NCBI GenBank assembly: GCA_051453625.1 | Contig: JBOZIK010000001.1 | Location: forward strand, 205,410,136 to 205,453,748 | Reading direction: 5' to 3' | DNA: 43,613 nucleotides | Source of the DNA: Welwitschia mirabilis | Lineage: Eukaryota > Gnetophyta > Gnetopsida > Welwitschiales | In this document: positions 21,690 to 36,195 of the stretch, piece after piece | Position numbering within the stretch: position 1 is the first letter of the stretch | How the letters are laid out: every line of letters begins with the position of its first letter | The notes under the pieces: generated by a model | The model's database searches: none | Seen by the model: only the letters and a program-made list of their open reading frames with translations | Told to the model about the DNA's origin: nothing | Translations under genes and position numbers: made by a program

Positions 21690-24600
21690 GAATTATAAGT
21701 GAGGAAAAACTCTTAAAGCATTGGTTATTCTAATTTATCATGACTTATTTTTTAAGAGAAGCTATCTTAGATGACTAAGAAGGACTCTTAAGTGATTATC
21801 TATTTAAGCACTTAGGGACAAAAGTAGTGATTTTCTCTTAAGGAAGATTTTTATTTGCAGTGACTTCAATGAAAGTATTTATTGAGATTAGATTTAGACT
21901 TTTTCCACTTTTCTTTTGGGATACATAGAATTATCTTAATCAATAAAAAAAACAACAAAAAAGGGAATATATTATCATGTGCCAAAGAGGGATTTAATTG
22001 AGAGAATGAAACCAAGAACTAGATCTAGTTTTTGAGTGGAATTGGCAAATTCCCATATTTATATAGGGTAACAATTTGTTCAAGCATAAAGTTTTTTCTT
22101 ACTCATCTAGTGAGTTTGTTTAGCATTCATGATCCTCGAAGAGATAATAAATTGCTTGAATCTTCTCCTTCACTCTTGCAAGTCACTCTGTGCTTGAATT
22201 TTTACATTACATATTACATAGAATACTATAGAAAGTAAAAGTTGATTTTCAAAACAAGGTATATGAGAGATGGATTTTTACAAATTATGGTAATCATCGG
22301 ATTCAAAGCTTGCTAGAAATTGCTCGCGAGGTGTTTAGAAATATCTAGGAAGTTTTGGTTTAACTTTGAATGCAAACAAGTGAGAATCGCTCTTAAGCAC
22401 AACAATTTTGTAGAGTTGGTGAAATCTTGTAAAAATATGATCATTACAAGCAAAGATATTTTACCAAAGACCAATAAGTATTATCACACCAAATGCTCAA
22501 ATGGACTCTTTAGGAATTATTCTTGAAACAAAGTTTCTAATATGAATAGTAGAAAATGAACTATATGCAATCTCATAGTGAGTTTTTAGCCAAACTATTC
22601 TATGATAAACCATCTCATGATTTAGAAATGCTGCACTAAGTAAGCTACATTAAAGACCTTGATTTGTATTTTAAATTTTTTTCCTCCTCCTTTAAGGCCT
22701 GTGATACAAATATTTTAACATATTTATTTTCACTATTTAGATGCTCGACAATGATGTTTATTCTGGCTAAAGAATAACAATTCTCAAGTTAGTGTAATAA
22801 CTTATATTAACATAAAGCAAGATTGTCTTCTTTTTTCTTTTCTTTTGGCATATTTATTGATGAGTTAGGATCATGGATCATTAGAATTGCTCTCGATCAA
22901 TTTGTTTCATAGAAACTCTTTTATAAATCTTTCTATAGATCATACTGTAAGCATTTTATCATTGGGAACATTTGCCAACAAAGCATGGGGATCAAAACTT
23001 TTCTTACTTACTAATTGAGTATAAGAAATTAGTTACAATTTTATCTTCCTCTAAATGATTGGAATAATCCTTGAAAAAACAACTATTAAAAAAGGACTAA
23101 ATACTCATAAAAGAAAGAATAATAATAATAATAATAACAATAATAATAATAATAATACCACTATATATCAACTTTGGTAGTTTAGATAACTAAAGCATGT
23201 ACTTCTCTCATTCTATTTCTGACATCCTAGATCAATTGAAAACAATAACAAAGCATATGAAGTTTTTTTAAAGAATATATTAACAAATCAAAACACACTA
23301 CACTGATCAATCAAAAGCTCTTTTCTAAGCCCAACCATGATCCTAGTCTAGGTGAAATTAATAAACTCATAGATGAGTCAAAAAATTGAAAAGGTTCATC
23401 TAATAAAGGGAATTCTCATATGTCACAAACTAGTTAATAGAACGTTTATAAAGAATGTAGTTAGATGGGATTTCATCATCACCAAAGTAAGGGATGGAGT
23501 CTCTTAAAAGAAAATAAATACTTGATATATTTGAAGTCACAAAGCATGTTTAAAAGCAAAAGTTAGGGACATACGTGAATTTGGGTTTAGATAAGTGGTA
23601 GCCTAAATATATGCCGGCTCAATAATAGGCGTATCAGGTTGAATGGCTACTGTTAGATATGGCTGCATGCTACGGCTACCACAACACCACCACCAACAAC
23701 ACCAAACTACCTTCGATAAGTGTATGTAGATGGTATTTCATAATTTATGTAGATCTTGACCTTTGCATTGTAAAGGCATAAACCTATATCTTCTTCAAAA
23801 TCTTTAGAATTCTTTGTTTTTATTTAGATTAAATAAATTATGAAATAAAGAATTGGGACATAGGAATAATAGCATTCCTCTCCTTTACAATCTTCTACAT
23901 TTTCAATTTTTGTATTTAATTTGTCACAAATAAACCATTATCACACAAATTTCTCAAGAGAAATTAAATATTCATGTTGTAAGTCTTGGCCATTCAAACT
24001 TCTACTTAGATAGACTTTCTAGATCGTAATGATTGTTTTTAAAAAGAAGAGGAATTAACTTTTTCTATGGGGTTTCTTTAACTCTCAATTCTTCAGTTAT
24101 GTATTTAGCTTTATTACTTTTTTTTTTTGGTTCATAACAAGAAAAAATAGCTCTAAAATTTTGAAATAAGTTGTTAACCAATTGATAATTTTATTTTAGG
24201 ACTATACAAGAATCATCCCCCAAAATATAAATTGAACTATCTTTAGAGGTTTAAATGACAATTTTAACTCATTCTTCATTTATTGAGAGATATCTTAGGT
24301 TTAGGGAAGGAGGGTAATGAATGTGCTTTGCTAAATTTGAAAGTTTTTTATTAATCAAAATGTCTTTTCTATGCAACAATGAAGTTTGACACAAGACATA
24401 CATTGGGACATTTCTTTGTTAAATATATAGATTTGTGAGGGAGATCTAAGTCACTTAACTTTTCTTAACATAAAAAATTGTTGCAAGTTCCTTTCTACAC
24501 ATTTTCATGATTGTGTTTTAGTAGATTTGTCTTTTTACAATTTTGCACAATAGAACAGATGATTACATCTACACTAGTACTCACAAAGAAATTCATTGCT

Positions 24601-25100
24601 TTATAAGATAGAGCACTTATTGCTTGTAGAGTCTTCTTTGCTTCTATTTGTAATTTAAAAATTTTAGAATGAAAACATAAATCCAGGGTTTTATCATGTC
24701 TTTATTGGTGGTAGTCAAGCTTACATTTTCATGCGAATGGTAACTTTTTCTTTTTTTACCCTTTTTTACACATGCTTTGGTGATAATTAATTCTGAACAT
24801 TATTCCCTTTTTTTGGTTAAGTATTCTTGGAATCTATGATATTAAATGTTAAGGTCTTTATAGTAAGTTTCATATTGAAAACACAATATATTTCTTTCTT
24901 ATCATTTTATAATAACATTGTTATGAATTCTGTATTAACGACAAGTATATAAAACAAGTGCTAGATTATGTCACCCTATGATTTTTTCCCCTCTCAATTA
25001 TGATATTTTTATGAAAATCCTTTGACACTTTCACTAAAATATTTAAGTGGACTTTGGTAGATATATCTTTAGACCAATCACTTCTATTAACAAAAGTACG
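21690..25100. other. AT-rich stretch without genes
   Basis: No transposon domain or host exon was recognised. It holds an AAT microsatellite and a short ACC-rich stretch near 23676-23705. Confidence 0.5.
23117..23157 (+). repeat. (AAT)n microsatellite
   Basis: About 13 units with one AAC interruption. Confidence 0.95.
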
Positions 25101-25559
25101 TATAGTATGAAAAATGAGACACTAGCGGCCAGAATCTAACACAGATAAGCCAGAAAAGAAAGATGGATTGCTCCAAGGAGAGGAAAGGCAAAAAAAAGCC
25201 GGAAGGCTTGACTAACATGACTCGACCATATCCAAAGCGACAAGCAACCTATCAATTGTAAAACTATACTAAGACAGAAAAGAAAACATGCTAACTATTA
25301 AAATGCTGCAACGTATGAAATCTGAAAGACTAGAAGAAACTATGTGCCCTGAAAATGACTAGCCAATATTGATGAAGCTATCCTGAGCCTTGTTTCCAAA
25401 TGACTAGCCAAATGTGCTTCATCATTTTGTAGGGGCTGATGGCTCATGGATTGGGTGCCTACTCATCACTGTGAGGGATTTCTTTCATAGATCAGAAATA
25501 AGTACAGTGGTCTAAAATGACATGAGCGAGGAATTTCGAAAAAAGGTAGCATTTTAGGC
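25100..25559 (-). other. Possible LINE 3' region
   Basis: It has no open frame of note and follows the zf-RVT segment. Its composition is richer in GC than the sequence to the left. It is placed here only by position. Confidence 0.3.
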
Positions 25560-25599
25560 TTTCCAAATACTCTATTGTGGCTCAAATTTAACTATATCA

Positions 25600-28555
25600 A
25601 GTCTTATTAGCCTGATGCTATCATGCAAGCATTCTAGGATCCTTCTTATCCACTTACAGTCTCGAAATAAATGGAGGATGTATTCACCCTCCTTGTTACA
25701 CAAAATGCATGTGTTATTGACCTCCATATTGATTTTTTATAGTTGGTCTATAATTAGAATAACTCTTTTTCTTGGTAGCCATATGAAGATTTTATTTTTC
25801 CTTGGAAAGATCCCCTTCCAAAGAAGCTTAGCCCACTATTCTTCCCCTTAATTTACTAATAAGATTCTTTTATTATTCCAATCTAGAGTAGCCCCTTGGT
25901 CTTTAAGCTTGCTTTTAACATTTTGTATGTTTTTCCACAATATCGAGGTTTTTCCATAAACCGTATTTTGATCAGAATATTTGATGGCCATCAAGTGGGC
26001 CCATATCACCATGCCTTCATCCAACCTATTCCAATGCTGTGCTATCCTGTAAAGATAATGTCCTCAATAGGATGAATGCCCAACCCTCCTGACTTTTTGG
26101 GTTTGCTGATTTCTTAATTTCACCAAGTTAATTTGATTTTTATCCTTCCCTCTTGACCAAAAAACCTTTTAAAGTTACTATTGAGGAGCTGGCAAACCTT
26201 TCTTGGCAAAGTTATAACAACCCTCGTAAAACGAGTAATAGAACTGATGCATGGATTAAGTAATAGAGTTTTAGCTTGTGTGGGGAAGAAACAGTTGCTC
26301 CATGTTAAGCATCACTTTTTGATCTTCTCTAAGGGAGATTTTTGTGTATCTATTTTGTGTTACTTTTTCATTGGGATTTCTAGATAAGCATCACTTTCTT
26401 TTCCTTCTGTCATTCCCATATCATTCATTATGAGGGGTTTACAACTACCTTTTATATTAAAGAAATATATTTTAGATTTGTCCTAGTTTATTGTTAGCTT
26501 TGTTGTATCACTAAAGTCCTTTAGGCTTTATATCACAACCCTAAAATCCTATTTTGTTGCTTTACTAATTTTCATACTTTTGTTTCCATAGTGCTTATTC
26601 AGAAATACCTATTCTTCAATTGCAATCCCTTTGGTTTGGTATCTCTCTAGGAATTTGATCATTGTGTTCATGACTAGAATAAAGAGGTAAGGTGATAATG
26701 CATTCCCTTGGCTTGGCCCCCTAGGCGAAGGGAAGAAACCATAGCTATTGCCATGCATTTTAATTGAGAACTGAAAGTCTTCTATAAGTCAAGGCATGAT
26801 CTTACTAGTTTCTTTGGAAATCCTTTCTTAACAAGGACGATATGGAGGGTTGTCCACTTTATTGAGTCATAAGGTTTGGATATATTTAGTTTGTTAAACA
26901 TTGCCAAAAACCTGTGGGTTTTGCACAAGTGGATGAGTTCATGATTTATAATGATCTGATCTTGAATGTACCTTGATTTAATAAAGCTGACTTGGTTAGG
27001 GTTAATCAGGTTTGGCAGTAAAGGGCTAATACCACAAACTAAGGCCTTTGTTAATATCTGGTAAATCACATTGTAGATACCAATTGAGTAGAAGTCCTAT
27101 GGGGCAATAGCACCCTACTTTTTAGGAATCACTATGATATTTATACAATTGATTTCTTTATTTATTCTACCTTTTGAAGCATGTCCTTAGCCACATCCAT
27201 AATATTTTGTTCGAGATCCGAAAGAGACTTTTTTATAGAATTCTATTGGCCAACCATATGGAGTAGGGCTTCTATTATTCTATATAATATGGAACACTTT
27301 TTCTATTTCATGCATAGAAAATGGCTCTAGGAGAATTCTTTGGTCTTTTAAATTAAGAGCTTTGCGAACATTCAAATCTTTGGGATGAGGATTTCTCTTA
27401 ATCCAAAGATCTTTAAGATAATTAATGATAGTATTTGCAATTTTTTTTTCCTCCACTACATCACCATCCCCCTTCTTAGCCTTTTAATACAATTAGCTTG
27501 CACCTAATAGTTTGATTGTTGAAAGAAAAATTTAGTGTGTCTCTTCCCCTTGCTAATCCATTTCACTCTCAATATCTGCTTCCAGTAACACTCATTATCT
27601 TTGTACACGTGGTAGAGATCAATAAGGGATTTTATTTTAATATTTTCCTTGAGAGGATCTATTTTCTCTTCTATCTGAATGTGAGCCGACGGGTTTGGTA
27701 GTTGCAACCTTCTATGTTTAAAGGATCACCTATCTTTCTTTGCTCACTCCTTTAAAGAAACTTCAAGGCTAGCTAAGCTACTCAGAAAAAAATTCCAAGT
27801 GTCACGACCCTTATCAGATTCCTAGAGGTTATTGACTAAGAGTTTCAAATTTTCTTTGTTTAGCCAATACCATTCCAACTTAAAACCACCTTAATAAGGT
27901 GAAGCGCTCCAATTTGTAGTAAAATAAATTTATGGTATAATCCTCTTCGAGGAAGTCTGTATAGTATATAGGGGACTGTGATAGCCACACTATCTGAAAT
28001 CCAAGCTTGATCAATCCTCGTTAATACTTTATGCACTTCTTGTCTCATGTTTGACTGGACATACTTGGTGTTTACTAAGTTTAAATCATGTAGATTATTT
28101 TTTTAACAATATCTAGCTATTCCTCTACCTCTTTTTGATTGAAGTATTTACTTCCCCACTTCTCCTAATGGTGCAAATATTGATTAAAGTCCCCAATTAG
28201 GATCCATGTCTTCTACTAGAAATTTCTAGGTCAATCTCATGATTAAGGCTATATGATCATTATGCTTTTGTAGGTTGTAGACATTGGCTATGATCATATC
28301 TCTAGAGTAACATTAATGTACCATTTGTTATAATCAATGATTTCAAAGGGAAGTCTACTTGCTGCCAACATCTCCCCTACTCGTTGTAAGCTTGCTACAT
28401 ATATAACCTTGCAATTTTGGGGAAACTACACTTTTTTGAATCCAACAGCTTAGTTTCCTAGATACACATTAAATCTACATTCCATTTTTTTAAAATTTGC
28501 AGTAGGAATTTTCTTTTATAGGTGGTTTCCACCCCCCTATATTTCATGAGAGAAT
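25600..28555 (-). pseudogene. LINE ORF2: endonuclease, reverse transcriptase, zf-RVT (broken)
   Basis: The endonuclease starts near 28550 (KWNVDLMCI then a stop where Gln of QETK is expected) and shows GDFN at 28183-28194. Its C-terminus lies near 27860-28048. The linker YWKQILRVKWISKGKRHTKF follows at 27504-27707. RT includes NQVSFIKSRYIQDQI and NKLNISKPYDSIKW (26782-27069), where the first catalytic Asp is Asn, then NALSPYLFILVMN. The position of the catalytic (F/Y)ADD holds YGNK (26579-26590). Downstream, LTINWDKSKIYF continues the palm and thumb. Near 25600-25850 are NKIFIWLPRKR and CILCNKEGEYILHLFRDC, typical of the zf-RVT domain. Many stops and frameshifts are present. Confidence 0.87.
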
Positions 28556-28964
28556 ATTTATCATAGTTTTTCCTGTGACTATTGTGCTTTTCAATCACGT
28601 CTTTCAGAGTGGCTTGGGATTTGTTTACCAAGATCGTTTCTATTTCTCCATTTATTTTTTTCCCTAGTTTGTAGGCCTACCTCTTCTATTATGTAAGTCA
28701 TGACCATTGGTTGGGAAAGACAATTCCTCCTTACCTTTATTTTTGCTAGGTTTTTAATGGGTGTTTCCTGTGGCAGAGCACTATTGGCCTTTTGAAGGAA
28801 GCTCAAGTTATTATCCATCTCCTTCTCTAAATCACTAGCCTAAAAGGATTGTCTTTTTGACGCCCCTAGACTTTAAAATTTATTACTGTTATTTACTTTT
28901 GAGCCTTGGGCCTTCTTTTATCCATTTGCTCTTTTCTTTTTTTTCTTTTTTTATATTGAGGGTG

Positions 28965-29420
28965 ACATTCATTTTTTATATGGTCTTGTTTGCCACAAAA
29001 CCTGCAAGAAAGTTTCTTCCTAAACTCTTTCTCATTATGCCCTTATCTATCCCATTGTTATGCCCTTCTCTATAGTAAAAGGAATGCTTGCTCTTTTTAG
29101 ACTTTAAAATCTCTCCGAGTACCCTCAATTTCCACAAGATTTTACAGCGGATGTGGGATATTTTTGTATCACACTAATAAGGTTATAAATCTCCATTTCA
29201 ATGGGAATTGGATTTGCTTGTTTTTCTTTGTGTTGGCAATGGTTGGCCAAACATAAAATCTTGCTAGGACAAACTGAGATGCCTTTGCTATGATGATCCT
29301 AATCAGTTTGTTGGAATTCTTGGCTATGTGTTCTAGTAACATCCACTCCTGAAACTCAATTAGAAAGTTATGGATTCTAATCCAAACTAGAACATTCTCA
29401 AAAAGGTTCAGATCATACTA
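28965..29420 (-). pseudogene. LINE ORF1: DUF4283-like domain and CCHC zinc knuckle
   Basis: The minus strand encodes VWIRIHNFLIEFQEWM and LLEHIAKNSNKL, which fit the 'VW.R...LP.E.W....L..IA..IGK' pattern of the DUF4283 domain in plant L1 ORF1 proteins. About 110 codons on comes an intact CX2CX4HX4C knuckle at 28965-29006 (CRFCGKQDHIKNEC). Stops lie between the two. ORF1 proteins bind the element RNA. Confidence 0.78.
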
Positions 29421-29449
29421 GGACCTTGGTTTTCAAGGTGCTAGTGAAA

Positions 29450-30180
29450 GACCTTGAGTACTCGCAATCTCACCCATGAGCAGTGGGCTTATTTACCTAC
29501 TGCTGATGCGCCACCATGGCATAAGCATGCAACCACTATAACCACCATTTGGCAAACATACCATGTAGAAGTGTCCTTTGGTGGGGGATGTCCAAAAGGG
29601 GGGTTGTCCCTTCTGGTTGGCATTGATCATATGTTGATAGTTTCACACTTGGTTGTGCTACTAGCCATTAGGGGGCCTTATCCTAGGTGACTTGGGCATG
29701 ACGAGAGGGTGTTACCATTCCCTAGAAGCCTTAGCTCTAAGATGACACATCAGGGGCCAACCAGATAACTAGGACCTCTCTACAAGAATTTTATCTCTAT
29801 TCGAGTTCGAAAGAAAGTGAAAAAGTAAGAGATCTTCAGACAAAGTAACGACTCTGATATAAGCTCCCAATTTTGAGTCAACCCAAGCCCTTATTCTAGA
29901 ACTTCAACTCAGCTTCAGAAGATACTAGGTCAAGCATAGAAAAATACTAGGGTATTCCCTTGCAAGGACCATGGAACTTACTCCATAGTCAACAAAGATA
30001 GAACCCTCCTCACCAAGCATGTAGAAAGATGAATAAACACTCTTCAAGATAATTGTGAATCTTTGAAACACACTCTGCAGTGCATCCCTCTACAACCAGT
30101 GGGCGCCCCCCACAAGAACCCTAGCATGGACTCTTAGAACTTTAAAAAATCTAACCTACAACTTCTTACACCTTCCTACC
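29450..30180 (-). repeat. Fragment of another LTR element (primer site and LTR start)
   Basis: This stretch is richer in GC than its surroundings. At 29852-29863 the minus strand reads TTATATCAGAGT, 9 of 12 to the initiator-tRNA primer site. To its right follows ctcccaattttgag, like the inner edge of a chromovirus LTR. This suggests the 5' end of a minus-strand element with its LTR on the right and a piece of leader on the left, truncated next to the LINE. No coding domain is visible. Confidence 0.35.
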
Positions 30181-33100
30181 CATCATTCTATCTTTAGATC
30201 TTTTGTCTTTCATTATTTTTTCCCCTTATTTTTTGTGTGACAAATCTTTTGTAGACCTTCCAAGTAACATGTGACAACTTCCAAATAGTAATACAGTTCC
30301 ACAATATGTTCATTTGCATTAATCTTTAAAATTATTTACTATGATGTTACCTTTAACCTATAGCAAGTTATTTTTGCATATGTTTTATTCCTTTTAAACA
30401 CATCTTATGAAGTCTTATAATGTGGGTCCTTTGATTTTAGAAGTGTGAAAATGAGATGTTCTATTATTTTGTAACTTCTCTTTATTCTAATTGATTTTTC
30501 TAGTTAATGAATAGAAAATTATAATAAATTACCATATTCTCATTAATTAATTTTTGTTGCTACGTTCTCTTGTCTTACTCACTGAAGATTTACACCACTT
30601 GCTTTGATACCATAAAGGAAGATGGACAACAAATATGAGTGGATATTAGGTTGATAAGTTACAAAGTCTATTTTCAATGTAAAAAAGAAGTTTATTATAT
30701 ACTGATGGATAAATGTAAAACTTAAGAACTTATGTGAATTTTCGTTTAGAATTAAAAATAAAATAAAATTAAAAGGTAAAAATAATTTGGAATGTAAGCA
30801 ATAATACTAATGGTAATCTAAAATAATTTAATATTTATTAATATTATAAAAAATTTGGAAAAATAGATATAACTTAGAAAATGGTTACACTACTTTAACT
30901 TATATAGATGCAACTTTGTTGCTTTTGTATATTAGAATAGTGTGTATCTTTTGGAATCATGAATTTCCTCAAAACTTCATCGTTCCTTTTGTACTCATAC
31001 CATTAACACATTTTCCTTCTTGTGTGATTATATAAATTTTTTTTAATCTTTGTTTATCTTATTACATTTTATTCATCCTCCATGTTCTTCATTATTTGGA
31101 ATCTAATGCTTCTTTAAATATACAAGAAGGATTTTGGTTACAAAAGATAAGTCACAACTTTAATTTACAATTTCTTGTTACTAGTTGAGCATGGTACATA
31201 CCAATGTAAAAATAAGTTATGTATAGTAAACAAGTTTGGTTTTAACTCTAGCATGCACTTTATGCATCACTAGATCTTAAGTTCCACATTTATTAGAACT
31301 AGATTACCCTAAGTTATGCTTGTACTCACTATTTCAATTCTAACATCTTCAAAAGTATCTATACAATAACGTATTTAAAAATCAAGTATCTTGCAAAATT
31401 GAAAATAAGTCTAATTAGAATAGGAACATTTCGATAGAAATGCCTAAAATATCTTTAAGAATAAGTAGGTTCACAAGATTATGATACAAAAGGTTCTTTA
31501 GGATCTTTGGGAGAACATAGAAAGTAATTAACATTTCTATCTAAACAACATTAGAAGAGGTCTTAATATAAAGTAAAACTATTTAATAACTACTATTCCT
31601 CAACATTTGTAATGCATAATTATTAAAGCAAGAATGAGATGTAATTATTTGAGAGTTAAACCATGAAGATAGATCAAGATTCATTGAAAATAATGAACTT
31701 GTCAATTGTGTCATCAAAATATTATTGAAGATGAATACCACATTTTCCTATAGCGTCCTACACTTGGGCACATAAGACAAAAGCGATATAGTATAGTACT
31801 AAACACATTGATTTCTTCCAAATTATACCAATAGCACTTGGTAACTTTTTTAATGAAGTTTTTAAATATCATTGCATGCACATTTCAATTCTTTAATAGA
31901 TCCTAAGGGTCCCCAGAGCATAACATTTTACTATAAGTTTACCAAAACATGGGTTGGGTGATGAGTAAGTGTGAGCCTCATCAACATGAGTAAAGGCCTA
32001 GTAATCCTCAGTAGAAAGCAAGAAGGCAAGCAAGTTGGGTGTAATGTCCACTTCTTAAAGACAAGAAAATAGGTAATTATAGCTGTGATACCCAAATGTA
32101 AGGTATTTACTTTTGGAGTCAATTGTAACATCTTCATGCTTATAGCTCAAGATAAGTAAATAGTTTTTATGAGACAATCTCTCTTAATATAGCATCAACA
32201 ATGAAATTATAAAAGAAGAGATGTAGATAATGAAGTATGAAATTGAATTAAAGGTTTACAAGAAAATTCCTAGAAAGATCTTTACATACCCCTAAGCTTA
32301 TGCTAAAAATCCCTTTTTCATGATAATTCTTATAAGAATGATTAGGGGCATCAAATAAACTTTGCTAAGAATATGACACAAACTTTTAGCCTAATTAACC
32401 AATCAGGCAAATAAAGTTAGTTCTAGAAATAAGGCTCTAAAATCATTAGCATATTATCTTATTAATCTCAGCTACAGTGGGAACACTACAATTTTCAAGT
32501 ATGTAACAGTGGCCATGATTATATTAGTTAAGGGAAATATAGAGTCCATAATGAACAATTTATAGCTACAAAATGAATATCTTAAATTCAACATAGACAA
32601 TAAAAAATGTAATACCAAGAGACTAAACAATAAATTATCATTTAGTATCCAATATCTTAATCTTTTAATATCAGATATTCCTTATCATTAGCTAAGATTT
32701 CATTAGTTTAAAAAGCACATTGGCCAAATGTCTAACATAGAACATTTCACAATAGCCAAAGAAAATTTTTAGAGTATTTTAATAACTGCTGAACTAAACA
32801 ATGTAGTTCCAACAATGTCACAACCATCATACGAATGATTTTGGAAGGATAATAAACTCTAAAGATGGTCAACATTCAACCAACAACCACAAGAAATTAA
32901 CATAGTTTAGATAACATAGTATGTATAAGAAAATGTAATAAATAACCATTAGAAATTCATCCAACAATCCATTAGCATTGATAAAGACCAGGACCTGAAC
33001 CTACACAAATAATGTATAGTGTGAGATCTGTGTTGCATCACAAACTCTATTATGGTGCAGGGTAAGGAATAGATAAGGGAAAACCCAACTACATCACAAA

Positions 33101-36100
33101 GGAAAAGAGGGAAGAAAGGAAGGTAGGTCATAAATAGCAAACCTAGGTAACTCAACTCAATTAGATTATCTTTCTTTTACTGTTATTAACTTTAAATTTT
33201 ATTTTTCTAGTTGTATCTTGATGAGAATAGATAAGAATATCATAAATTAGTATGCTCAATGTCATTTTTACCTCTAACAACTTACTTCCATAAGCATGGA
33301 AAGTCCAACAGAGGAATTCACCCTCTAAAGTTTGAACAACTATTTAACCTAGCTGGTTTTAGTTTTTGTTCCTTTAGCAAGATCATAGATAGTGTCCATG
33401 GTTATTCTGTAAAGGCTTAAACAAGATAACCCGACATGGCAAATAGGTAAAACAAGAAACAAAGGTAAAATCCTTAAGCACACATAGGATTTTGCCGTTT
33501 ACTAGTCAATATGGTCAACACAAAAGTAAACCAAACAATCACTGTGGTTTCTCTTGAACAAGTTTAAAGTCAATACCACACAAAAATGCAAGAAAAGAAG
33601 TAAGACATACAAGATATATAAGAAAGCCTAGGACCCTTTGAGTTAAATATCTATGCTAAATTATAACACAATCACACATAAATGCAAGATAACATTGGAA
33701 CCATTTAAGAGATCCAAGAAAACTACAACAAATATGAAAGATAAATAAGAAAATCTATTGGACCATGCTTGTTCTATTTTTCTTTTTTCCTTACATTACT
33801 ATACATATATAGAAGTTTGCTATCCTTTTAAGGCTAGATGTGACATTAGGACATATAGAACACAACTAGACAAGGACTTACAAATGAAAGTTTTAAAACC
33901 AAAGTACAAATTTTGAATACCCTTATAAAATGAAATAGATAATGAAAAAATTATTCCATAAACATGCATATACAAATCAATAATTTGTGTCTGGAAAACC
34001 AATGTTTTTGCTTCTCCACACACCTACTAAAGGTTTTTGATTTACATTCGTTTTATCCTCTATGTGATGGTTGTTGGTTGTTCATTTTATTTTAAAAATT
34101 TTTAGAATATATTATAATTTCTTTCATTTTATGATTAGATGAAGCATCATTAAATTTCAATGTTATTATTGAAAGTTGTAATGGTCATGGATCTTTAACA
34201 ATAGCTATTGCATACTTCTAATGAAGCCAAAGTTTTACAAATATACTCTTAACTTGGCAAGTTACTTAAAACCTTTATGCAATAATATTATTAAGTTCTA
34301 TTGGAAAATATTACAAGTATAGTTGAATATCATGTAATGTTTAGTTAAGATAAAGTTATTTGTCTATAACTAATTGTAAAGTCTAGAAAACAAAAGGATT
34401 ACATGTGACTTTGAGTTTTAAGAAAATAGCCATTTTTTACAAAAAGTAAAACTTAGTAGTTGAAAATATTTCCTTAAAAATAATTAATATGATTAAGTTA
34501 GTGACTTAAATGAAAGTTATGCATGACTTTTTATATGCATCAAATGGTCGTACTCCTATAACATGCATTACTTTAAATAATTTTGTAGTTATAAGGTAAT
34601 GGAGGTTAGGTTTTAATCATCATACTCATCCCATCTTGGATTTATTAGATTATCTTATTTTTCCCTTTCTTCTTTTTTCCTTGATGATTCTCCAATTTAA
34701 TTCTTGTTCATTTTAGCTCATTCTCATTTTATAGAAAAATATCTAGGTTACCTTAGATACGTCATAACTCTTCATAGGGATTCATTCTTCATTATTAATA
34801 CACAAGGTACATATTAAAATATTTGATAAATTTGTACTATATTGTTTACATAGAATTTTATTTGTTATTAATATGAACTTTTTTTCTAACAATAAATCAT
34901 CATATTTCACTTTTACTTAGCGTTTGAGTTATCCTAAGTTAAATTTGTACTTAAGGGTTCTAATTCTAATGATTTTTATTAAAATACTTCTCACATGACC
35001 CTATTTGTCAATAACATCAATCATAATTTAAATTTATTATAGATGCACACAAAATTATCATTAGGAAACGATATATGAATATCTTCAAATTATTTAACAC
35101 CAATCTTGATTTTTATCATAATGGAATATGTGGCTTTTATAATATCTTACATTTTATTTGAAAAAATTCATGATATACTCTTCTAAAAACCACACACATC
35201 TAGCATGATGATATTTTGTATGAATGAATAATATCTTATGCTTCAAGAACTTAGACATAAAAGATAATATATATCATCAAAATGTACAAGAGATTAGCAT
35301 GTTAATATTTTTTGACATGATTATTATGATGATTTTTTTTGAAACAAAACACCCATGCTTTTAACATCTTATTCTAATTTAATGCAAAGTACTCTCTTCT
35401 AAAAATAGCTGTGTTTTTTAGATTTCATTAATAGTTACTTGGGAGAACAAGTTTTAATTTAAATAATATAATTAATCTCAAACCTTAAATAAAGTTCTAT
35501 TTAATTGAGAGGATGATTAATGGATCTCATATCAAACTACACATGAAAAAACTAATTCTCAAGCTGAGAAGAACACTTTTAAAATCATAATGAAATGGAG
35601 GAATATTGTGTAATATTCTAATGCAAGTAATAAGATAAGACTGTAGTTGAAGAATCAAGTACCTTAGATAAGAAGTCACTATAAGAAGACATCTTAATAA
35701 GGAAAAAATATGCGCTAGACATATTTTTTCCAACATCATCATTAAATAGACACTTCAAAGATTCTAACTGGGAATCCATTAAACTAGGAAAAAAATAAGG
35801 TCCTAAATATTTTTTAACATCATTTTATGTGACTATTCTTTAAATATTATCCAAGAAATAAGCATTTAAGAGATCTCTTAAACCTTCATTACCTCATTTG
35901 AAATTACAATTCAACACTTTAGATTAAACTATTATCGAATTAATTCCAATATGGCTTTCATTCTTGATACTAAATAAAAACTTACTTGAATTACTATAGA
36001 CCCATCTCTTCTTAGTCAGAAGATATCTTTTAAATTCTAATTGCTAATGAAAAATACTAACATATTTCTAACTTGATTAATGGATCACTGGAGAAGTATG

Positions 36101-36195
36101 AAATCCAAAGGAATAAGTGTCACAATTAAAACAAAAATTACAAAGCGCAAACGTAACTTAGAATAATTGAATTTTGATAATAAAAACTTAAAAAT
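30181..36195. other. Very AT-rich stretch without genes
   Basis: Frequent A/T homopolymers and no open frame with a recognised motif on either strand. I found no long terminal or inverted repeats by eye. Confidence 0.5.

Larger units (their letters stand above)
25560..29430 (-). mobile_element. L1-type LINE, both ORFs degraded
   Basis: On the minus strand the order is ORF1 (DUF4283-like domain and zinc knuckle), then ORF2 with endonuclease, reverse transcriptase and a C-terminal zf-RVT segment. This is the standard plant L1 layout. The 5' end lies near 29430, next to an unrelated LTR fragment. The 3' end is not sharply visible; 25100-25560 may be 3' UTR. No poly(A) tail or target duplication was found. 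Confidence 0.87.

Noticed and set aside
22252-22520. Possible Pumilio-like or other host exon (NYGNHRIQSLLE in one frame)
   Set aside because: Only one short block looks suggestive; the frame is soon interrupted and no second repeat follows.
29454-29690. 78-codon plus-strand frame in the GC-richer block
   Set aside because: No motif; the block looks like LTR-element leader or LTR sequence.
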